Source: JAWLEV01 sp046538105 (GTDB lineage Bacteria > Chloroflexota > Anaerolineae > UBA1429). From it: a stretch of DNA of 64,000 nt. Positions 1-8,674 of the stretch are shown here, in pieces. Every line of letters starts with the position of its first letter. The stretch's first letter is position 1. Under the pieces are notes generated by a model that did not search any database, was not told where the DNA came from, and was given only the letters and a program-made list of their open reading frames with translations. The DNA is taken from contig JBKHJO010000005.1 in the NCBI GenBank assembly GCA_046538105.1, positions 1-64,000 of the forward strand. Reading direction: 5' to 3'. A program made the translations under genes and the position numbers.

Positions 1-447
1 CGATTTGGCAAGGGACTTGACAGGATACTGGTCGTGGACGACGACAAGGACTTTGTGCGGCTCCTCACCAGGCTACTCGACGATCCCGTTCGGCGCTACC
101 AGGTTCAGGGTGCCTATACGGGGCAGGAGGCGTTGGAACTCATGGGGCGTTGGCAACCAGATCTGCTATTGCTTGATCTTGCCCTTCCAGATATACAGGG
201 GGCAGAGATCATGCAGAAACTGGAGAGAGATCCCGATCTGTGTGACATTCCCATCGTCGTCGTCTCGGGCAAGGAGGGAGAGAGCAACGACAAAAACTTG
301 AAGGGGGCCTTAAAGGTCACGCGTGTCTCGGGGTTGAGAACCGCCGAGGTAGTAGGTTGGGTACAGGAAACACTGGACAGCGTGGCCTGCGATGGTGTTG
401 AAGAGGAGCAGATGCCGGCAGAGGAGGAAGCCATCGTTGCGAAGTGA
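1..447 (+). CDS. Response-regulator receiver domain, C-terminal part of a larger signalling protein (5' truncated by window)
   Basis: The frame is open from base 1 and reads a receiver (REC) domain starting RILVVDDD, so the true start lies upstream. A GTG at 34 falls inside the first beta strand and is not a credible start. Visible REC features are the acidic cluster VVDDD, the phosphoacceptor Asp in LLLLDLALPD and the conserved Lys in VVSGKEG. An acidic tail of about 25 residues follows. A receiver at the C-terminus of a protein that began upstream suggests a hybrid histidine kinase or multi-domain regulator, but the partner domains are outside the window. The neighbouring gene is convergent and also carries a receiver domain. 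Confidence 0.8.
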   Translation, partial: RFGKGLDRILVVDDDKDFVRLLTRLLDDPVRRYQVQGAYTGQEALELMGRWQPDLLLLDLALPDIQGAEIMQKLERDPDLCDIPIVVVSGKEGESNDKNLKGALKVTRVSGLRTAEVVGWVQETLDSVACDGVEEEQMPAEEEAIVAK

Positions 448-473
448 GAGTGAGGGGAGAGAAGGCGCCCTTT

Positions 474-1730
474 CTATTTATCCTTTGCGGGGAGCTCATG
501 ATGTATAGATTCTAAAGCGGAGAGCAGTTTATCCTCGGTGATAGGCTTTTCGAGAAAGACGGTGGCTCCCAGGGACAGGGCAAGCCGTCTGGCACTCAAG
601 ACGGTGCAGACCATGACGGGAATCTGTTCCGTCGCGGGTTGATTGGACAGGGTCTGGAGCACATCCCATCCATCCTGATCGGGCATCATCAGATCCAGGA
701 TGACGCCATCCGGCTGGCGTGATCTCGCCAGGGCGAGGGCCTCGCTGCCGCTTTGGGCTTTGAGCACCCCATAGTTGTGGGGGAGGAGGTAACGCTCGAG
801 GAGGGCCAGCATCTCCTCATTGTCGTCGACGAGGAGGACGGTTGTCAGGCGCTTGCTGGGGAGACGAAGATGAAATCCCCGTATATGTTCTTCCTCGTCG
901 AGGAGGTTCATCTCTATTCGCTGAGCCTGTGCCAGTTCCCTCAGGACCTTGATCTCTGTCTTCCTTTGTCGGGTGAGGTGGGGGATGGTGTCCGGGCAAG
1001 TGCTTGTGAGAAAGAGTTCCACATCGTTCTCCACGAGATCGTAGCTAATCTCCAGCCGGCCGCCTCGCATGGATCCCAGTAAAAAGTCAAGGATCTCTAA
1101 CAAAATCTGTCGTGCGGCGTTCTTTTCCACCATGGCAGTCGGGGATGATGGTGGGGCGTCCACGGAGATGCGAACATCCCTCTCTTCTGCCAGATCCTGT
1201 GCCAATGCGATCGCGCCGTCGATGACCTCACTTATGGGAGCATACCTTTCGGATTCGGCTGCCTGTGCGGCACTCAGGCGCAGCAATTCCATACGGTCGA
1301 GATCGCTTGGCTCGGCCCGTTTGCCTTTCTCCTCGTTCACCACAGAAGAGGAGCCTACATATTTGTCCCACAGCAGCGTGGCGATGCTTTGCACCGCCTC
1401 ATTGTATGCCCGATAGTAGGTCCGCCTGCTGATGGCCAGGCGATCCGCGACGGCCTCAGGGGTGAGGCCCTCAAGGTGATGGAGCATCATCACACGATGG
1501 CGACGCCATGCGTAACAGGAGGTGGGGGCATCGGGACCTGGATCCAGTGTCTCGATGGCGTCTATCAGTCTATGATGCAACGTCCAGGCCTTTTCCGTGG
1601 GGGTTTGGGCCGAATCCTCGATTAGGAGGGTGATCAGGGGGCTGGTGCGCAGGGCGACGATGTCGTAGAGATGACTATAGGCTGTCGCCACGTGGGCGGT
1701 GAACTTGTCCTTGTCTGGCATAAGCAGCAT
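474..1730 (-). CDS. Multi-domain regulator: HTH domain, degenerate histidine-kinase-like region, C-terminal receiver
   Basis: 418 aa. Residues about 83-118 form a sigma-region-4-like helix-turn-helix (GLTPEAVADRLAISRRTYY). Residues about 165-285 resemble the dimerisation and ATPase part of a histidine kinase, but I see no clear phospho-His box and no clear N, G1 or G2 boxes. Residues about 296-412 are a good receiver domain with VLLVDDN, phosphoacceptor Asp in VILDLMMPD and Lys in FLEKPI. The protein is probably a cytoplasmic DNA-binding phosphorylation-responsive regulator. Its targets are unknown. It is convergent with the receiver fragment at 1-447, and the pair may act in one phosphorelay (inference). 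No strong Shine-Dalgarno is seen; ATG codons at 1730 and 1721 are both possible starts. Confidence 0.75.
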   Translation of the reverse strand: MLLMPDKDKFTAHVATAYSHLYDIVALRTSPLITLLIEDSAQTPTEKAWTLHHRLIDAIETLDPGPDAPTSCYAWRRHRVMMLHHLEGLTPEAVADRLAISRRTYYRAYNEAVQSIATLLWDKYVGSSSVVNEEKGKRAEPSDLDRMELLRLSAAQAAESERYAPISEVIDGAIALAQDLAEERDVRISVDAPPSSPTAMVEKNAARQILLEILDFLLGSMRGGRLEISYDLVENDVELFLTSTCPDTIPHLTRQRKTEIKVLRELAQAQRIEMNLLDEEEHIRGFHLRLPSKRLTTVLLVDDNEEMLALLERYLLPHNYGVLKAQSGSEALALARSRQPDGVILDLMMPDQDGWDVLQTLSNQPATEQIPVMVCTVLSARRLALSLGATVFLEKPITEDKLLSALESIHHELPAKDK

Positions 1731-2033
1731 CCCAAGATGGCACAGTTTGGCACAATGATGGCGCTAGGACTATTGATTATGTAAGCGACGGCGTTTGATA
1801 ATATAAAGTGCAGAGGGGGAATGAACCACACATTACCCATTTTACCTTTTTTGTGGGACGGCGTCAAAGAACCGCAAATCTGTGGCGATATGGTGATGAA
1901 AGGGCGCTTCTGTGATCGTGTGCGGGCTGGGGTCGTCTTTTGTATCAAGGAAAGGAGGGGAATCGGAGGCTTTCGACGTTTCTCTTGTGACCGTTGTGTA
2001 ATTCAAAGAGGAATTTGGAACAGGAGGGAGAGA
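1731..2033. other. Intergenic leader between divergent regulator and sugar-transport operon
   Basis: This 303-bp divergent region holds a promoter candidate for the rightward operon (1773-1801) and two TGGCACA direct repeats (1738-1744 and 1748-1754, exactly 10 bp apart). The rightward transcript would have a leader of about 220 nt. The coding frame of the downstream gene stays open back to about 1821, but that extension has no lipoprotein features. No riboswitch fold was recognised. Confidence 0.5.
1773..1801 (+). promoter_or_regulatory. Putative sigma70-type promoter for the sugar ABC operon
   Basis: TTGATT (1773-1778), a 17-nt spacer, then TGATAA (1796-1801). The -10 box is imperfect; an alternative TAATAT lies 3 bp further on. 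Confidence 0.35.
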
Positions 2034-3479
2034 ATGAAATCTGTGATGAGTCGTAGGGAATTGCTTCGCTACTTGACGGCGGGATCGGCTGGGGTAGCAC
2101 TTGCGGCCTGCCAGCCAAAGGTTGTGGAGAAGGAGGTGGAAAAGGTAGTAACGAAGGAGGTGGAGAAGGTCGTTAAGGAGGAGGTGGAGGTCGAGAAGGA
2201 GGTCACACGCGTCGTCGAGAAGGAGGTGGAGGCGGCGCCTGAGGAGCAGGTGGAGATACGCATTCACACCAACCAGGGCGATCAATGGTATGGCTGGATG
2301 AAGGAGGCCTGGGATAATAATGTGGCCGGTTGGTGCAGCGAACATCCCAACATCACTCTAGAATTCGAGCCTGTGGCCGGTTGGACCGCTGATTATTTTC
2401 CCAAGATATTCACCCACGTGGCCGCAGGTACCCTGGGCGATATCGTTTGGTATCCTCCGCGCCACCGTAACCATATCAGTTGGGGCATAGAGTATGATAT
2501 CGTCCGCGATCTGATGCCCCTGGTCGAGGCGGATGGTTATGATCTTGGTCAGTTCTATCCGGGCGTCGTCGAATCGTCCAGTTGGGAGGGGGAGTTCTTC
2601 TGGATGCCCATCACCTCCGAGCCCTCCTGCCCCGTGATCGCCTACAATGTGGATATGGTTGAGGAAATGGGACTGCCCGAGCCCCAGAATGACTGGGATT
2701 ACATGCAGTTGACCGATTGGGCGGTAGAGGGGACGACGGACAAAGTATGGGGATATCATGTGGGCCACATGAGTCCGGCTCCCATCGCCTGCACACCGCA
2801 GTATCGCCAGTTTGGAGCCAAGATGGTCTCCGATGATGGAAAGACGGTATTGCCCGATGACGCCTCCAAGGAGGCCGTGGCGAGGGTTCTACAGTGGCGT
2901 CACGATCTGATCTATGACCACGGAACCATGCCGGAGCCAGACCCTGAGTTCGATGCGGGTGATGTATTTGTAGCCGAAAGGATACTTTCCTTCACCATCT
3001 GGCCCGTTTTCATCAACCGCCTGCCCGCTACGCTTGTTGGGGACAAGTTTGATGTGGGCTTTTTCTACGCGCCGCTCGATGAGCAGGGCGCAGAGCGTCG
3101 CAATATGCTGAACGAACACGTACACGGGCTCACGACTGCCTCGGAGCATCCCGAGGAAGGGTTCGAGTATCTTAAATGGCATTCGAGCCTGGAGTTCTGT
3201 GTGCAGGGTTTGCTCTCGGGCAAGGGGGCTCCCGTGGGACGGCCTGATTTGTTCGAGGATGAGCGGGCTCTCAAGATCTTTCCTGGCCTAGAACTCCTTG
3301 AGCCGATCATGGCCGAGATCGAACCCGATTTCTTTGTGGGTAACTTTCGCGGTGAGGAATTCGACAGTGAATGGATTGCTCAGACTGATCTGCTCCTGTT
3401 GGACAAGATCAGTGCCGAGGAAGCGGTTGATAAGATGGTGGAGAACTGTCAGGCTGTGTTGGATAAGGAGCCGGCTTAG
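2034..3479 (+). CDS. ABC transporter extracellular solute-binding lipoprotein (sugar type)
   Basis: 481 aa. The start is ATG 2034, preceded by AGGAGG at 2022-2027. The N-terminus has a twin-arginine motif (SRRELLR), a hydrophobic stretch and a lipobox LAAC with Cys26, so it is likely Tat-exported and lipid-anchored. A linker of about 45 residues made of Val-Glu-Lys repeats follows, as is common in Chloroflexota sugar-binding lipoproteins. The rest resembles family 1 (MalE/UgpB-like) solute-binding proteins. It heads an operon with two MalF/MalG-type permeases. No ATPase gene is present locally, so a shared MsmK/UgpC-type ATPase elsewhere is likely (inference). The substrate is probably an oligosaccharide or glycan fragment, given the neighbouring sulfatase, glucokinase and glycoside hydrolase. 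Confidence 0.9.
   Translation: MKSVMSRRELLRYLTAGSAGVALAACQPKVVEKEVEKVVTKEVEKVVKEEVEVEKEVTRVVEKEVEAAPEEQVEIRIHTNQGDQWYGWMKEAWDNNVAGWCSEHPNITLEFEPVAGWTADYFPKIFTHVAAGTLGDIVWYPPRHRNHISWGIEYDIVRDLMPLVEADGYDLGQFYPGVVESSSWEGEFFWMPITSEPSCPVIAYNVDMVEEMGLPEPQNDWDYMQLTDWAVEGTTDKVWGYHVGHMSPAPIACTPQYRQFGAKMVSDDGKTVLPDDASKEAVARVLQWRHDLIYDHGTMPEPDPEFDAGDVFVAERILSFTIWPVFINRLPATLVGDKFDVGFFYAPLDEQGAERRNMLNEHVHGLTTASEHPEEGFEYLKWHSSLEFCVQGLLSGKGAPVGRPDLFEDERALKIFPGLELLEPIMAEIEPDFFVGNFRGEEFDSEWIAQTDLLLLDKISAEEAVDKMVENCQAVLDKEPA
2122..2236 (+). repeat. Degenerate GAGAAGGAGGTG-type repeat encoding the Val-Glu-Lys linker
   Basis: Imperfect purine-rich repeats (GAGAAGGAGGTG, GAAGGAGGTGGA and similar) run through the linker-coding part of the lipoprotein gene. 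They encode KEVEKVV-like units and contain many internal Shine-Dalgarno-like AGGAGG words. Confidence 0.7.
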
Positions 3480-3502
3480 ATCCCTGTTTTGGTATGCGCA
3501 GT

Positions 3503-3532
3503 CGGAAGGTGCCCGTATTCGGGCACCTTCCG
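3503..3532 (+). promoter_or_regulatory. Perfect 13-bp hairpin between binding protein and permease genes
   Basis: The arms 3503-3515 and 3520-3532 are perfectly complementary around a TATT loop. No T-run follows. The position after a binding-protein gene is typical of mRNA-stabilising or attenuating hairpins that keep the binding protein more abundant than the permeases. Confidence 0.7.
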
Positions 3533-3607
3533 AGGAGTGAGTTGTTTGCAGGATACTCCATGCTTTACTTGGATTGATGCATTTGAGAGAAAGGAGGGGA
3601 GAGGCAG

Positions 3608-4555
3608 ATGGCTTCTTCTGCAACTGTGGAGGCCCTGCGTTTGAAGGAGCAAGGGATGTCTGCACGGGAGCGCAGGCAGGCGCTCTATGGCTATGCTTTC
3701 CTGTCGCCATGGCTCATTGGCTTTTTTGTTTTCACAGCCTTTCCCATTTTGGGGTCCATAGCCCTGAGTTTCACTCGATATAGCGTTCTGCGCCCTCCTG
3801 GAATCATCGGGCTGAAGAACTTTCGGCATGCCCTGCTTGGAGGAGATGATCTGATGTGGCCCTCCATCGGGCGTTCCTTTTATTTTGCGCTGTTGGCGGT
3901 GCCCACCGGCTTGGCGGCTTCATTGATTCTGGCGGTGCTGCTGAACCAGAATCTGCAGTTGGTGAGCATATGGCGTACCTTTTATTTTCTTCCCACCTTG
4001 ACCCCGTCAGTGGCCGCGGCTTACATATGGAGTTGGTTGTTGAACTCCCAGATAGGCGTTTTTAAGATGTTCTTTGATTTTATGGGGATTCCTATGCCCA
4101 ACTGGCTGGGCAGCATGGAGTGGGCGATTCCCTCCCTGGTCATGATCAACCTGTGGGTCACGGCGGGAGGTGCGTCGATGATCATCTTTCTCGCAGGACT
4201 TCAGGATATTCCCATCGAACTCGTAGAGGCGGCCGAGATCGATGGGGCAGGACGATGGCACAAGTTCTGGAACATCACCTTGCCCCTGCTGAGTCCCGTC
4301 ATCTTTTTCAATATGATTATGGGCGTCATTGGAGCCTTGCAAGTCTTTGACATAGCCTTTGTCGCGACGGCGGGCGGACCGTCGTACGCCACGTGGTTTA
4401 TCTCGCTGCATATCTATCGCACGGCTTTCATGCACTTTGACATGGGCTATGCTGCCGCTCTAGCCTGGATCCTTGCTGTCATCATCATCACGTTGACCAT
4501 GTTGCAGTTTCGCCTGTCCGAGCGATGGGTATTCTATCAGGGGGAGGTACGATGA
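3608..4555 (+). CDS. ABC sugar transporter permease, MalF/UgpA type
   Basis: 315 aa with six predicted membrane segments. The binding-protein-dependent permease (EAA) loop is visible as VEAAEIDGAGRWHKFWNITL around residues 205-225; it docks on the ATPase. The N-terminal cytoplasmic tail (MASSATVEALRLKEQGMSAR) precedes the first helix (YAFLSPWLIGFFVF). The start ATG at 3608 follows a GGGGAGAGG ribosome-binding site. Its stop overlaps the start of the next permease by 4 bp (ATGA), which indicates translational coupling. It forms a heterodimer with the next gene product and works with the lipoprotein encoded at 2034. Confidence 0.92.
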   Translation: MASSATVEALRLKEQGMSARERRQALYGYAFLSPWLIGFFVFTAFPILGSIALSFTRYSVLRPPGIIGLKNFRHALLGGDDLMWPSIGRSFYFALLAVPTGLAASLILAVLLNQNLQLVSIWRTFYFLPTLTPSVAAAYIWSWLLNSQIGVFKMFFDFMGIPMPNWLGSMEWAIPSLVMINLWVTAGGASMIIFLAGLQDIPIELVEAAEIDGAGRWHKFWNITLPLLSPVIFFNMIMGVIGALQVFDIAFVATAGGPSYATWFISLHIYRTAFMHFDMGYAAALAWILAVIIITLTMLQFRLSERWVFYQGEVR

Positions 4556-5469
4556 TGGTCACAGAAGCGGAGAGGGTACAGAGTTTGTCCCAGGAGACGG
4601 AGGCAAGCATCCTCGACAGGGTCAGGGTGGACAGGATCCTTCTCTATATGGTGGTGGCTTTGGGCAGTGCCATCTTTATGTTTCCTTTTATGTGGGCTCT
4701 TATCAGTTCAGGGAAGAGCGCCCAAGAGATCGCCACCTATCCTCCCACCTGGTGGCCCAAGGAGATGCTGTTCGTCAGGAACTACACTGAACTTTTTATG
4801 GAAAATCCCTTTCTCCTCTGGCTCTGGAACTCGACGGTGGTGACGGCATTTAACCTGTTGGGCACCGTCATCTCGGCCTCGATTGTGGCCTATGCCTTTG
4901 CCCGCTTTAAATTTCCAGGGCGGGATATCTGGTTCTTTATCATGCTCTCGACGATGATGATCCCTTTTTATGTGACACTTGTTCCCACTTATCTTATCTT
5001 TCATGCGTTCGGATGGATTGACACCTTTAAACCACTTTGGGTGCCAGCCTGGTTCGGGGGCGGGGCGTTCAACATCTTTTTGTTGCGCCAGTTTTACCTG
5101 GGTATCCCCCTGGATCTGGATGAGGCGGCAGAGATCGATGGCGCGGGCCCCGTGCGCATCTTTCTGACCGTCATGTTGCCCCTTTCCAAACCGGCCATAG
5201 GGACGGTAGCGGCTTTGGGATTCATCTCTACCTGGAGCAATTTCATGGGGCCTTTGATCTATCTTAACGATCCCGAAAAGATGACGGCCACACTGGGTTT
5301 GCGGTACTTTGCCTTAGGTACCACGAGCGCACAGTTGTCTGCGGGCCCCCCAAAAGATCATTTGTTGATGGCTGCCAGTATCGTGGTCGCCCTGCCCTGT
5401 CTGATACTCTTCTTCTTCGCGCAGAGATACTTTATTCAGGGTATCGCCACGACGGGGATAAAAGGATAG
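4552..5469 (+). CDS. ABC sugar transporter permease, MalG/UgpE type
   Basis: 305 aa. The start is taken as ATG 4552 (a second ATG follows at 4555), with GGGGGAGG just upstream and a 4-bp ATGA overlap with the first permease. Six membrane segments are predicted, and the EAA loop reads DEAAEIDGAGPVRIFLTVML. It completes the importer core. A strong intrinsic terminator lies right after the stop, so this transport operon ends here and no ATPase is encoded. Confidence 0.92.
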   Translation: MMVTEAERVQSLSQETEASILDRVRVDRILLYMVVALGSAIFMFPFMWALISSGKSAQEIATYPPTWWPKEMLFVRNYTELFMENPFLLWLWNSTVVTAFNLLGTVISASIVAYAFARFKFPGRDIWFFIMLSTMMIPFYVTLVPTYLIFHAFGWIDTFKPLWVPAWFGGGAFNIFLLRQFYLGIPLDLDEAAEIDGAGPVRIFLTVMLPLSKPAIGTVAALGFISTWSNFMGPLIYLNDPEKMTATLGLRYFALGTTSAQLSAGPPKDHLLMAASIVVALPCLILFFFAQRYFIQGIATTGIKG

Positions 5470-5488
5470 AAGTATCCTGCTGGAGAGG

Positions 5489-5534
5489 AAGCGTGGTTGG
5501 TCAGAGATTGCTCATGACCAGCCACGCTTTTCTT
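5489..5534 (+). terminator. Rho-independent terminator of the sugar ABC operon
   Basis: A stem of about 15 bp with one G-U pair (arms 5489-5503 and 5515-5529) is followed by TTTTCTT. It lies 19 bp after the MalG-type gene. Confidence 0.85.
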
Positions 5535-5540
5535 ATATCG

Positions 5541-6134
5541 CTACACCCGGACGAGGTACTTGCTGGCCGCCCAGAGGTAAACGCCGTCGATGGAGACCTG
5601 GGTCCATTGCAGGCCGCTGCCCCATCGCGTGGCGCCCGTGGGTCGCAGGACGGTGCCATAGGGCACGATGCGTCGCGTATAGTACCCGAGGCCGGGGCCG
5701 GATCGCAGGCGCAGACCGGCACTGGCGACGACCTTTACGCCGCCTTCGTCCGAGGGAGCACCTCCGCCGTAATTTGCCAAATAGGTACCAGCGCAGAATC
5801 CCTCATAGGTGTATCCCCAGCGGCGGACGCGGACAAACGTCCAGGGGATGCCCTGTCGCCAGACGGGTCCCCCTGCCGGATAGACCGTCTCCCCGTTTCT
5901 CAATACGAGGATGATGCGGTCGCTCAGGCTGGGACCCTCTCGCAGGCGAAGGCCATACGCTGCCCTTACCGTTGTCGGTGTCCCCTCGATGGGTGGGGCA
6001 GCCACCGTGGGTGGTGCGTCTCCATCGCCGTCTGGTGGGACGGGTGGGGCCGCCTGCACACTCAACGGCGCCAGGAGCAGTGCCACCACAAGCGCGACGA
6101 CGGCCAGGATATGTGTAGATCTCTGTCTGTTCAT
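5541..6134 (-). CDS. Secreted protein with two bacterial SH3 (SH3b) domains
   Basis: 197 aa. The Sec signal peptide has a basic MNRQR start, a hydrophobic core (ILAVVALVVALLLA) and a likely cleavage site near VQAA. A Pro/Asp-rich spacer follows, then two SH3b units starting YGLRLREGPSLSD (about residue 60) and AGLRLRSGPGLGYY (about residue 137). SH3b domains usually bind cell-wall peptides or other surface ligands. There is no catalytic domain, so it is probably an exported wall-binding or structural protein. The ribosome-binding site AAAGGAGAGGGAG lies just upstream of ATG 6134. It is transcribed alone, convergent to the sugar-transport operon. Confidence 0.85.
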   Translation of the reverse strand: MNRQRSTHILAVVALVVALLLAPLSVQAAPPVPPDGDGDAPPTVAAPPIEGTPTTVRAAYGLRLREGPSLSDRIILVLRNGETVYPAGGPVWRQGIPWTFVRVRRWGYTYEGFCAGTYLANYGGGAPSDEGGVKVVASAGLRLRSGPGLGYYTRRIVPYGTVLRPTGATRWGSGLQWTQVSIDGVYLWAASKYLVRV

Positions 6135-6347
6135 CTCCCTCTCCTTTCTCTATCGCAGAGATGGCACCTATGGTAGATTTTGCGTTCTTCCAGGCGCTCG
6201 AGTTCTTTTATCAGTATAGGATGGCTTTCTCTGCTCTACACTGTCCAGTATAGCATCTTGTTATGAGATGTGCAACATCTTTTTGAGTTTTTCGGAGTTG
6301 ATGCTCTGATTCACATTGTCCGTGAGACTGAACTCGTTGGGAAATGC

Positions 6348-6376
6348 TTGCGCCCTATCCCTCTCCGTGCTAGAAT
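6348..6376 (+). promoter_or_regulatory. Sigma70-type promoter for the sulfatase operon
   Basis: TTGCGC (6348-6353), a 17-nt spacer and TAGAAT (6371-6376), 35 bp upstream of the sulfatase GTG start. Confidence 0.6.
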
Positions 6377-6411
6377 GATTGAGGTAGCGGGATTATGGGG
6401 GGACGAGATTC

Positions 6412-7845
6412 GTGGCTGAGAAGAGACCGAACATATTGTGGATCTGTACCGATCAGCAACGCTACGATACCATTCATGCGCTGGGGAACGGGCACATCCG
6501 CACACCCAATCTGGATCGCCTGATCGCGGAGGGGGCGGCGTTCACGAGTGCCTATTGTCAGAGTCCCGTCTGTACGCCGAGTCGGGCCTCGTTTTTAACG
6601 GGGCGTTATCCGAGTACGGTGCACGTGAATCGCAACGGTAATGCGTACTTTCCCGAGGATGTGGAATTGATTACCAGGAGGCTGGCCGACGTGGGTTACG
6701 ATTGTGGTCTGGCAGGAAAACTGCATCTTTCGGCCGCTGATGGCCGGGTGGAGGTGCGGCCGGACGATGGATATCGGCTGTTTCGCTGGAGTCACCATCC
6801 CAAACCCGAGGATTACTGGCCAACAGAGAAACACGATTATCAGAAGTGGCTTTCTGACGAGGGTATCGATTGGGACGAAGCCTATGGGGGCGAGACGCCC
6901 GATGGCTCGGCGTTGCAGGGAAGTTATAGGCCTGGCATAGATGCCGCCCATCATCAGACCACATGGTGCGCCGAGGAGGCCATCGCCTTTATGGAAAAGG
7001 AGCGGGAAGGCCCCTGGCTTATGAGCGTGAATCCTTTCGATCCTCATCCTCCTTTTGATCCCCCTGCCAAGTATTTGGAGCGCATGGATGTGGAGGCCAT
7101 GCCCTTGCCCCTCTTCCGCCTGGAAGAGCTGGAGAGCCAACTCGATTTTCAAGATATCGATCATCAGACGGAATTGCCCCGTTCCCCCTATGACTATGAC
7201 GCGCGGCTGATGGTGGCGGCGTATTATGCCCAGATAGAGTTGATCGATCGGCAGGTGGGGCGCATGCTGGATGCCCTGGAGGCATCTGGGCAGCGGGATA
7301 ATACCATTGTCATCTTTATGAGCGATCACGGCGAGATGCTGGGAGACCACGGGTTGTTGCTCAAGGGATGTCGCTTTTACGAAGGCGCGGTGCATGTTCC
7401 CCTGGTGATCTCCTGGCCGGGGCATTTCAAGGAGGGGCTGCGGAGCGAGGCGCTTGTGGAGTTGACGGATATCGTTCCCACCCTTTATGAGGCGTTATCC
7501 CTGAACGTACCCGAGAATGTCCGGGGGGTATCCCTGCTGCCCATTCTTGTGGGACAACACAATCCGGGCATCCACCGTGATGCGGTACGTTGCGAGTACC
7601 ACGATGCGCTGGCGCGACCCCATGCCAGCCATGCCAATATGCTTTTCGATGGTCGCTACAAGTTGATCGTCTACCATGGTCATGAGGTGGGCGAATTGTA
7701 CGATCTTGAAGAGGACCCCCAAGAGTTCTACAATCTATGGGAGGATGTCGAGTTCAAGGATCTGAAATACGAACTGATAAAAGATCTTTTTGACAGGGTC
7801 ATGTTGGCTACAGATCTTGGACAGCCCCGGGTGGGGCGGTTCTAG
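6412..7845 (+). CDS. Type I sulfatase (formylglycine-dependent)
   Basis: 477 aa. The start is GTG 6412. The N-terminus reads RPNILWICTDQQR, the usual metal-binding first strand. The maturation and catalytic motif CTPSRASFLTGR is complete; its Cys is converted to formylglycine in active sulfatases. The metal-binding stretch MSDHGEMLGDHGLL is also present. There is no signal peptide, so it should act in the cytoplasm on imported sulfated sugars. It is followed by an amidohydrolase, glucokinase and a glycoside hydrolase on the same strand, which supports a sulfated-glycan catabolic operon fed by the ABC importer. No formylglycine-generating enzyme is in this window. Confidence 0.9.
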   Translation: MAEKRPNILWICTDQQRYDTIHALGNGHIRTPNLDRLIAEGAAFTSAYCQSPVCTPSRASFLTGRYPSTVHVNRNGNAYFPEDVELITRRLADVGYDCGLAGKLHLSAADGRVEVRPDDGYRLFRWSHHPKPEDYWPTEKHDYQKWLSDEGIDWDEAYGGETPDGSALQGSYRPGIDAAHHQTTWCAEEAIAFMEKEREGPWLMSVNPFDPHPPFDPPAKYLERMDVEAMPLPLFRLEELESQLDFQDIDHQTELPRSPYDYDARLMVAAYYAQIELIDRQVGRMLDALEASGQRDNTIVIFMSDHGEMLGDHGLLLKGCRFYEGAVHVPLVISWPGHFKEGLRSEALVELTDIVPTLYEALSLNVPENVRGVSLLPILVGQHNPGIHRDAVRCEYHDALARPHASHANMLFDGRYKLIVYHGHEVGELYDLEEDPQEFYNLWEDVEFKDLKYELIKDLFDRVMLATDLGQPRVGRF

Positions 7846-7905
7846 GCTGAGATTGTTTGGTTCGGTCTATGGTGTGTGAGCATCTATATCATATGGAGGG
7901 AAACG

Positions 7906-8661
7906 ATGTATATTGACGCAGATTGTCATATTTCCGCGCGTGAGGACGGTAACGGTATAGGCATTGACGAACTGCTTTCTCAACTGGACCAAGTGGGGGT
8001 GGAAAGGGCCGTTTGTTGGCCCATGGTCTCCTATACCCGAGAGATGGCGGCTGATAATGAGACCATCTACGAGGGGATGAAGGCATATCCCGAACGGATC
8101 ATCGGTTTTGGGGGCGTCAATCCCCTGCTCGGCTTGGAAAAGGCCGAGGACGAATTGCGGCGATGCATAGAGGTATATGGTTTCAAGGGAGTGAAGCTCA
8201 ACGGGGCCCGGGATGGCTATTATATCGACGATCCCCAGTTGAGCCTTCCCCTTGTGGAGATGATCGCTGATGCCGGTCTCGTACTGGCGTTCCATTGTGG
8301 TTCCAACGATTTTGAGAAGACACATCCCTTTCGCATTGCCAAAATATCAGAGACCTATCCCGATCTGCCCATCATGGTGATCCATATGGGCGGTGCGGGT
8401 CAGCCACACCTGCACGATGCGACCATCGAATTTGCCAAAGAGTATCCCCAATGGTATCTGGTCGATTCCGAGGCCGATTATCGCAAGGTCATCGAAGCCG
8501 TGGATGTTTTGGGTGCCGACCGCGTCTGCTATGGGAGCGATACGCCCTTTTGTCCCATGCGCTTCGAGTGGGGCATCAGGCAGGTGATATATCAGGATCT
8601 GGGGGAAAAAGAAAAAGCCCAGGTGCTTGGTGCTAATATGGCTGACCTGTTCGAGTTGTAG
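7906..8661 (+). CDS. Amidohydrolase family 2 (metal-dependent TIM-barrel hydrolase/decarboxylase-like)
   Basis: 251 aa. ATG 7906 is preferred over an in-frame GTG 30 bp upstream because GGAGGG lies at 7895-7900. The protein begins MYIDADCHIS, where metal ligands are expected (family 2 often has DxHxH; here DCH). Later come FHCGSNDF, VIHMGGAG and the C-terminal YGSDTPF, which contains the conserved metal-binding Asp. The family includes lactonases, decarboxylases and other ring-opening hydrolases. The precise substrate cannot be told. Sugar-lactone hydrolysis would fit the neighbours (inference). Confidence 0.8.
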   Translation: MYIDADCHISAREDGNGIGIDELLSQLDQVGVERAVCWPMVSYTREMAADNETIYEGMKAYPERIIGFGGVNPLLGLEKAEDELRRCIEVYGFKGVKLNGARDGYYIDDPQLSLPLVEMIADAGLVLAFHCGSNDFEKTHPFRIAKISETYPDLPIMVIHMGGAGQPHLHDATIEFAKEYPQWYLVDSEADYRKVIEAVDVLGADRVCYGSDTPFCPMRFEWGIRQVIYQDLGEKEKAQVLGANMADLFEL

Positions 8662-8674
8662 GTTTTTTCTACCG

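Noticed and set aside
1738..1754. Sigma54 promoter from TGGCACA
   Set aside because: The TTGC element at the right distance is missing for both TGGCAC copies.
1821..2033. Longer N-terminus for the solute-binding protein
   Set aside because: The extension lacks a ribosome-binding site and would bury the Tat/lipoprotein signal. ATG 2034 has a near-perfect AGGAGG.
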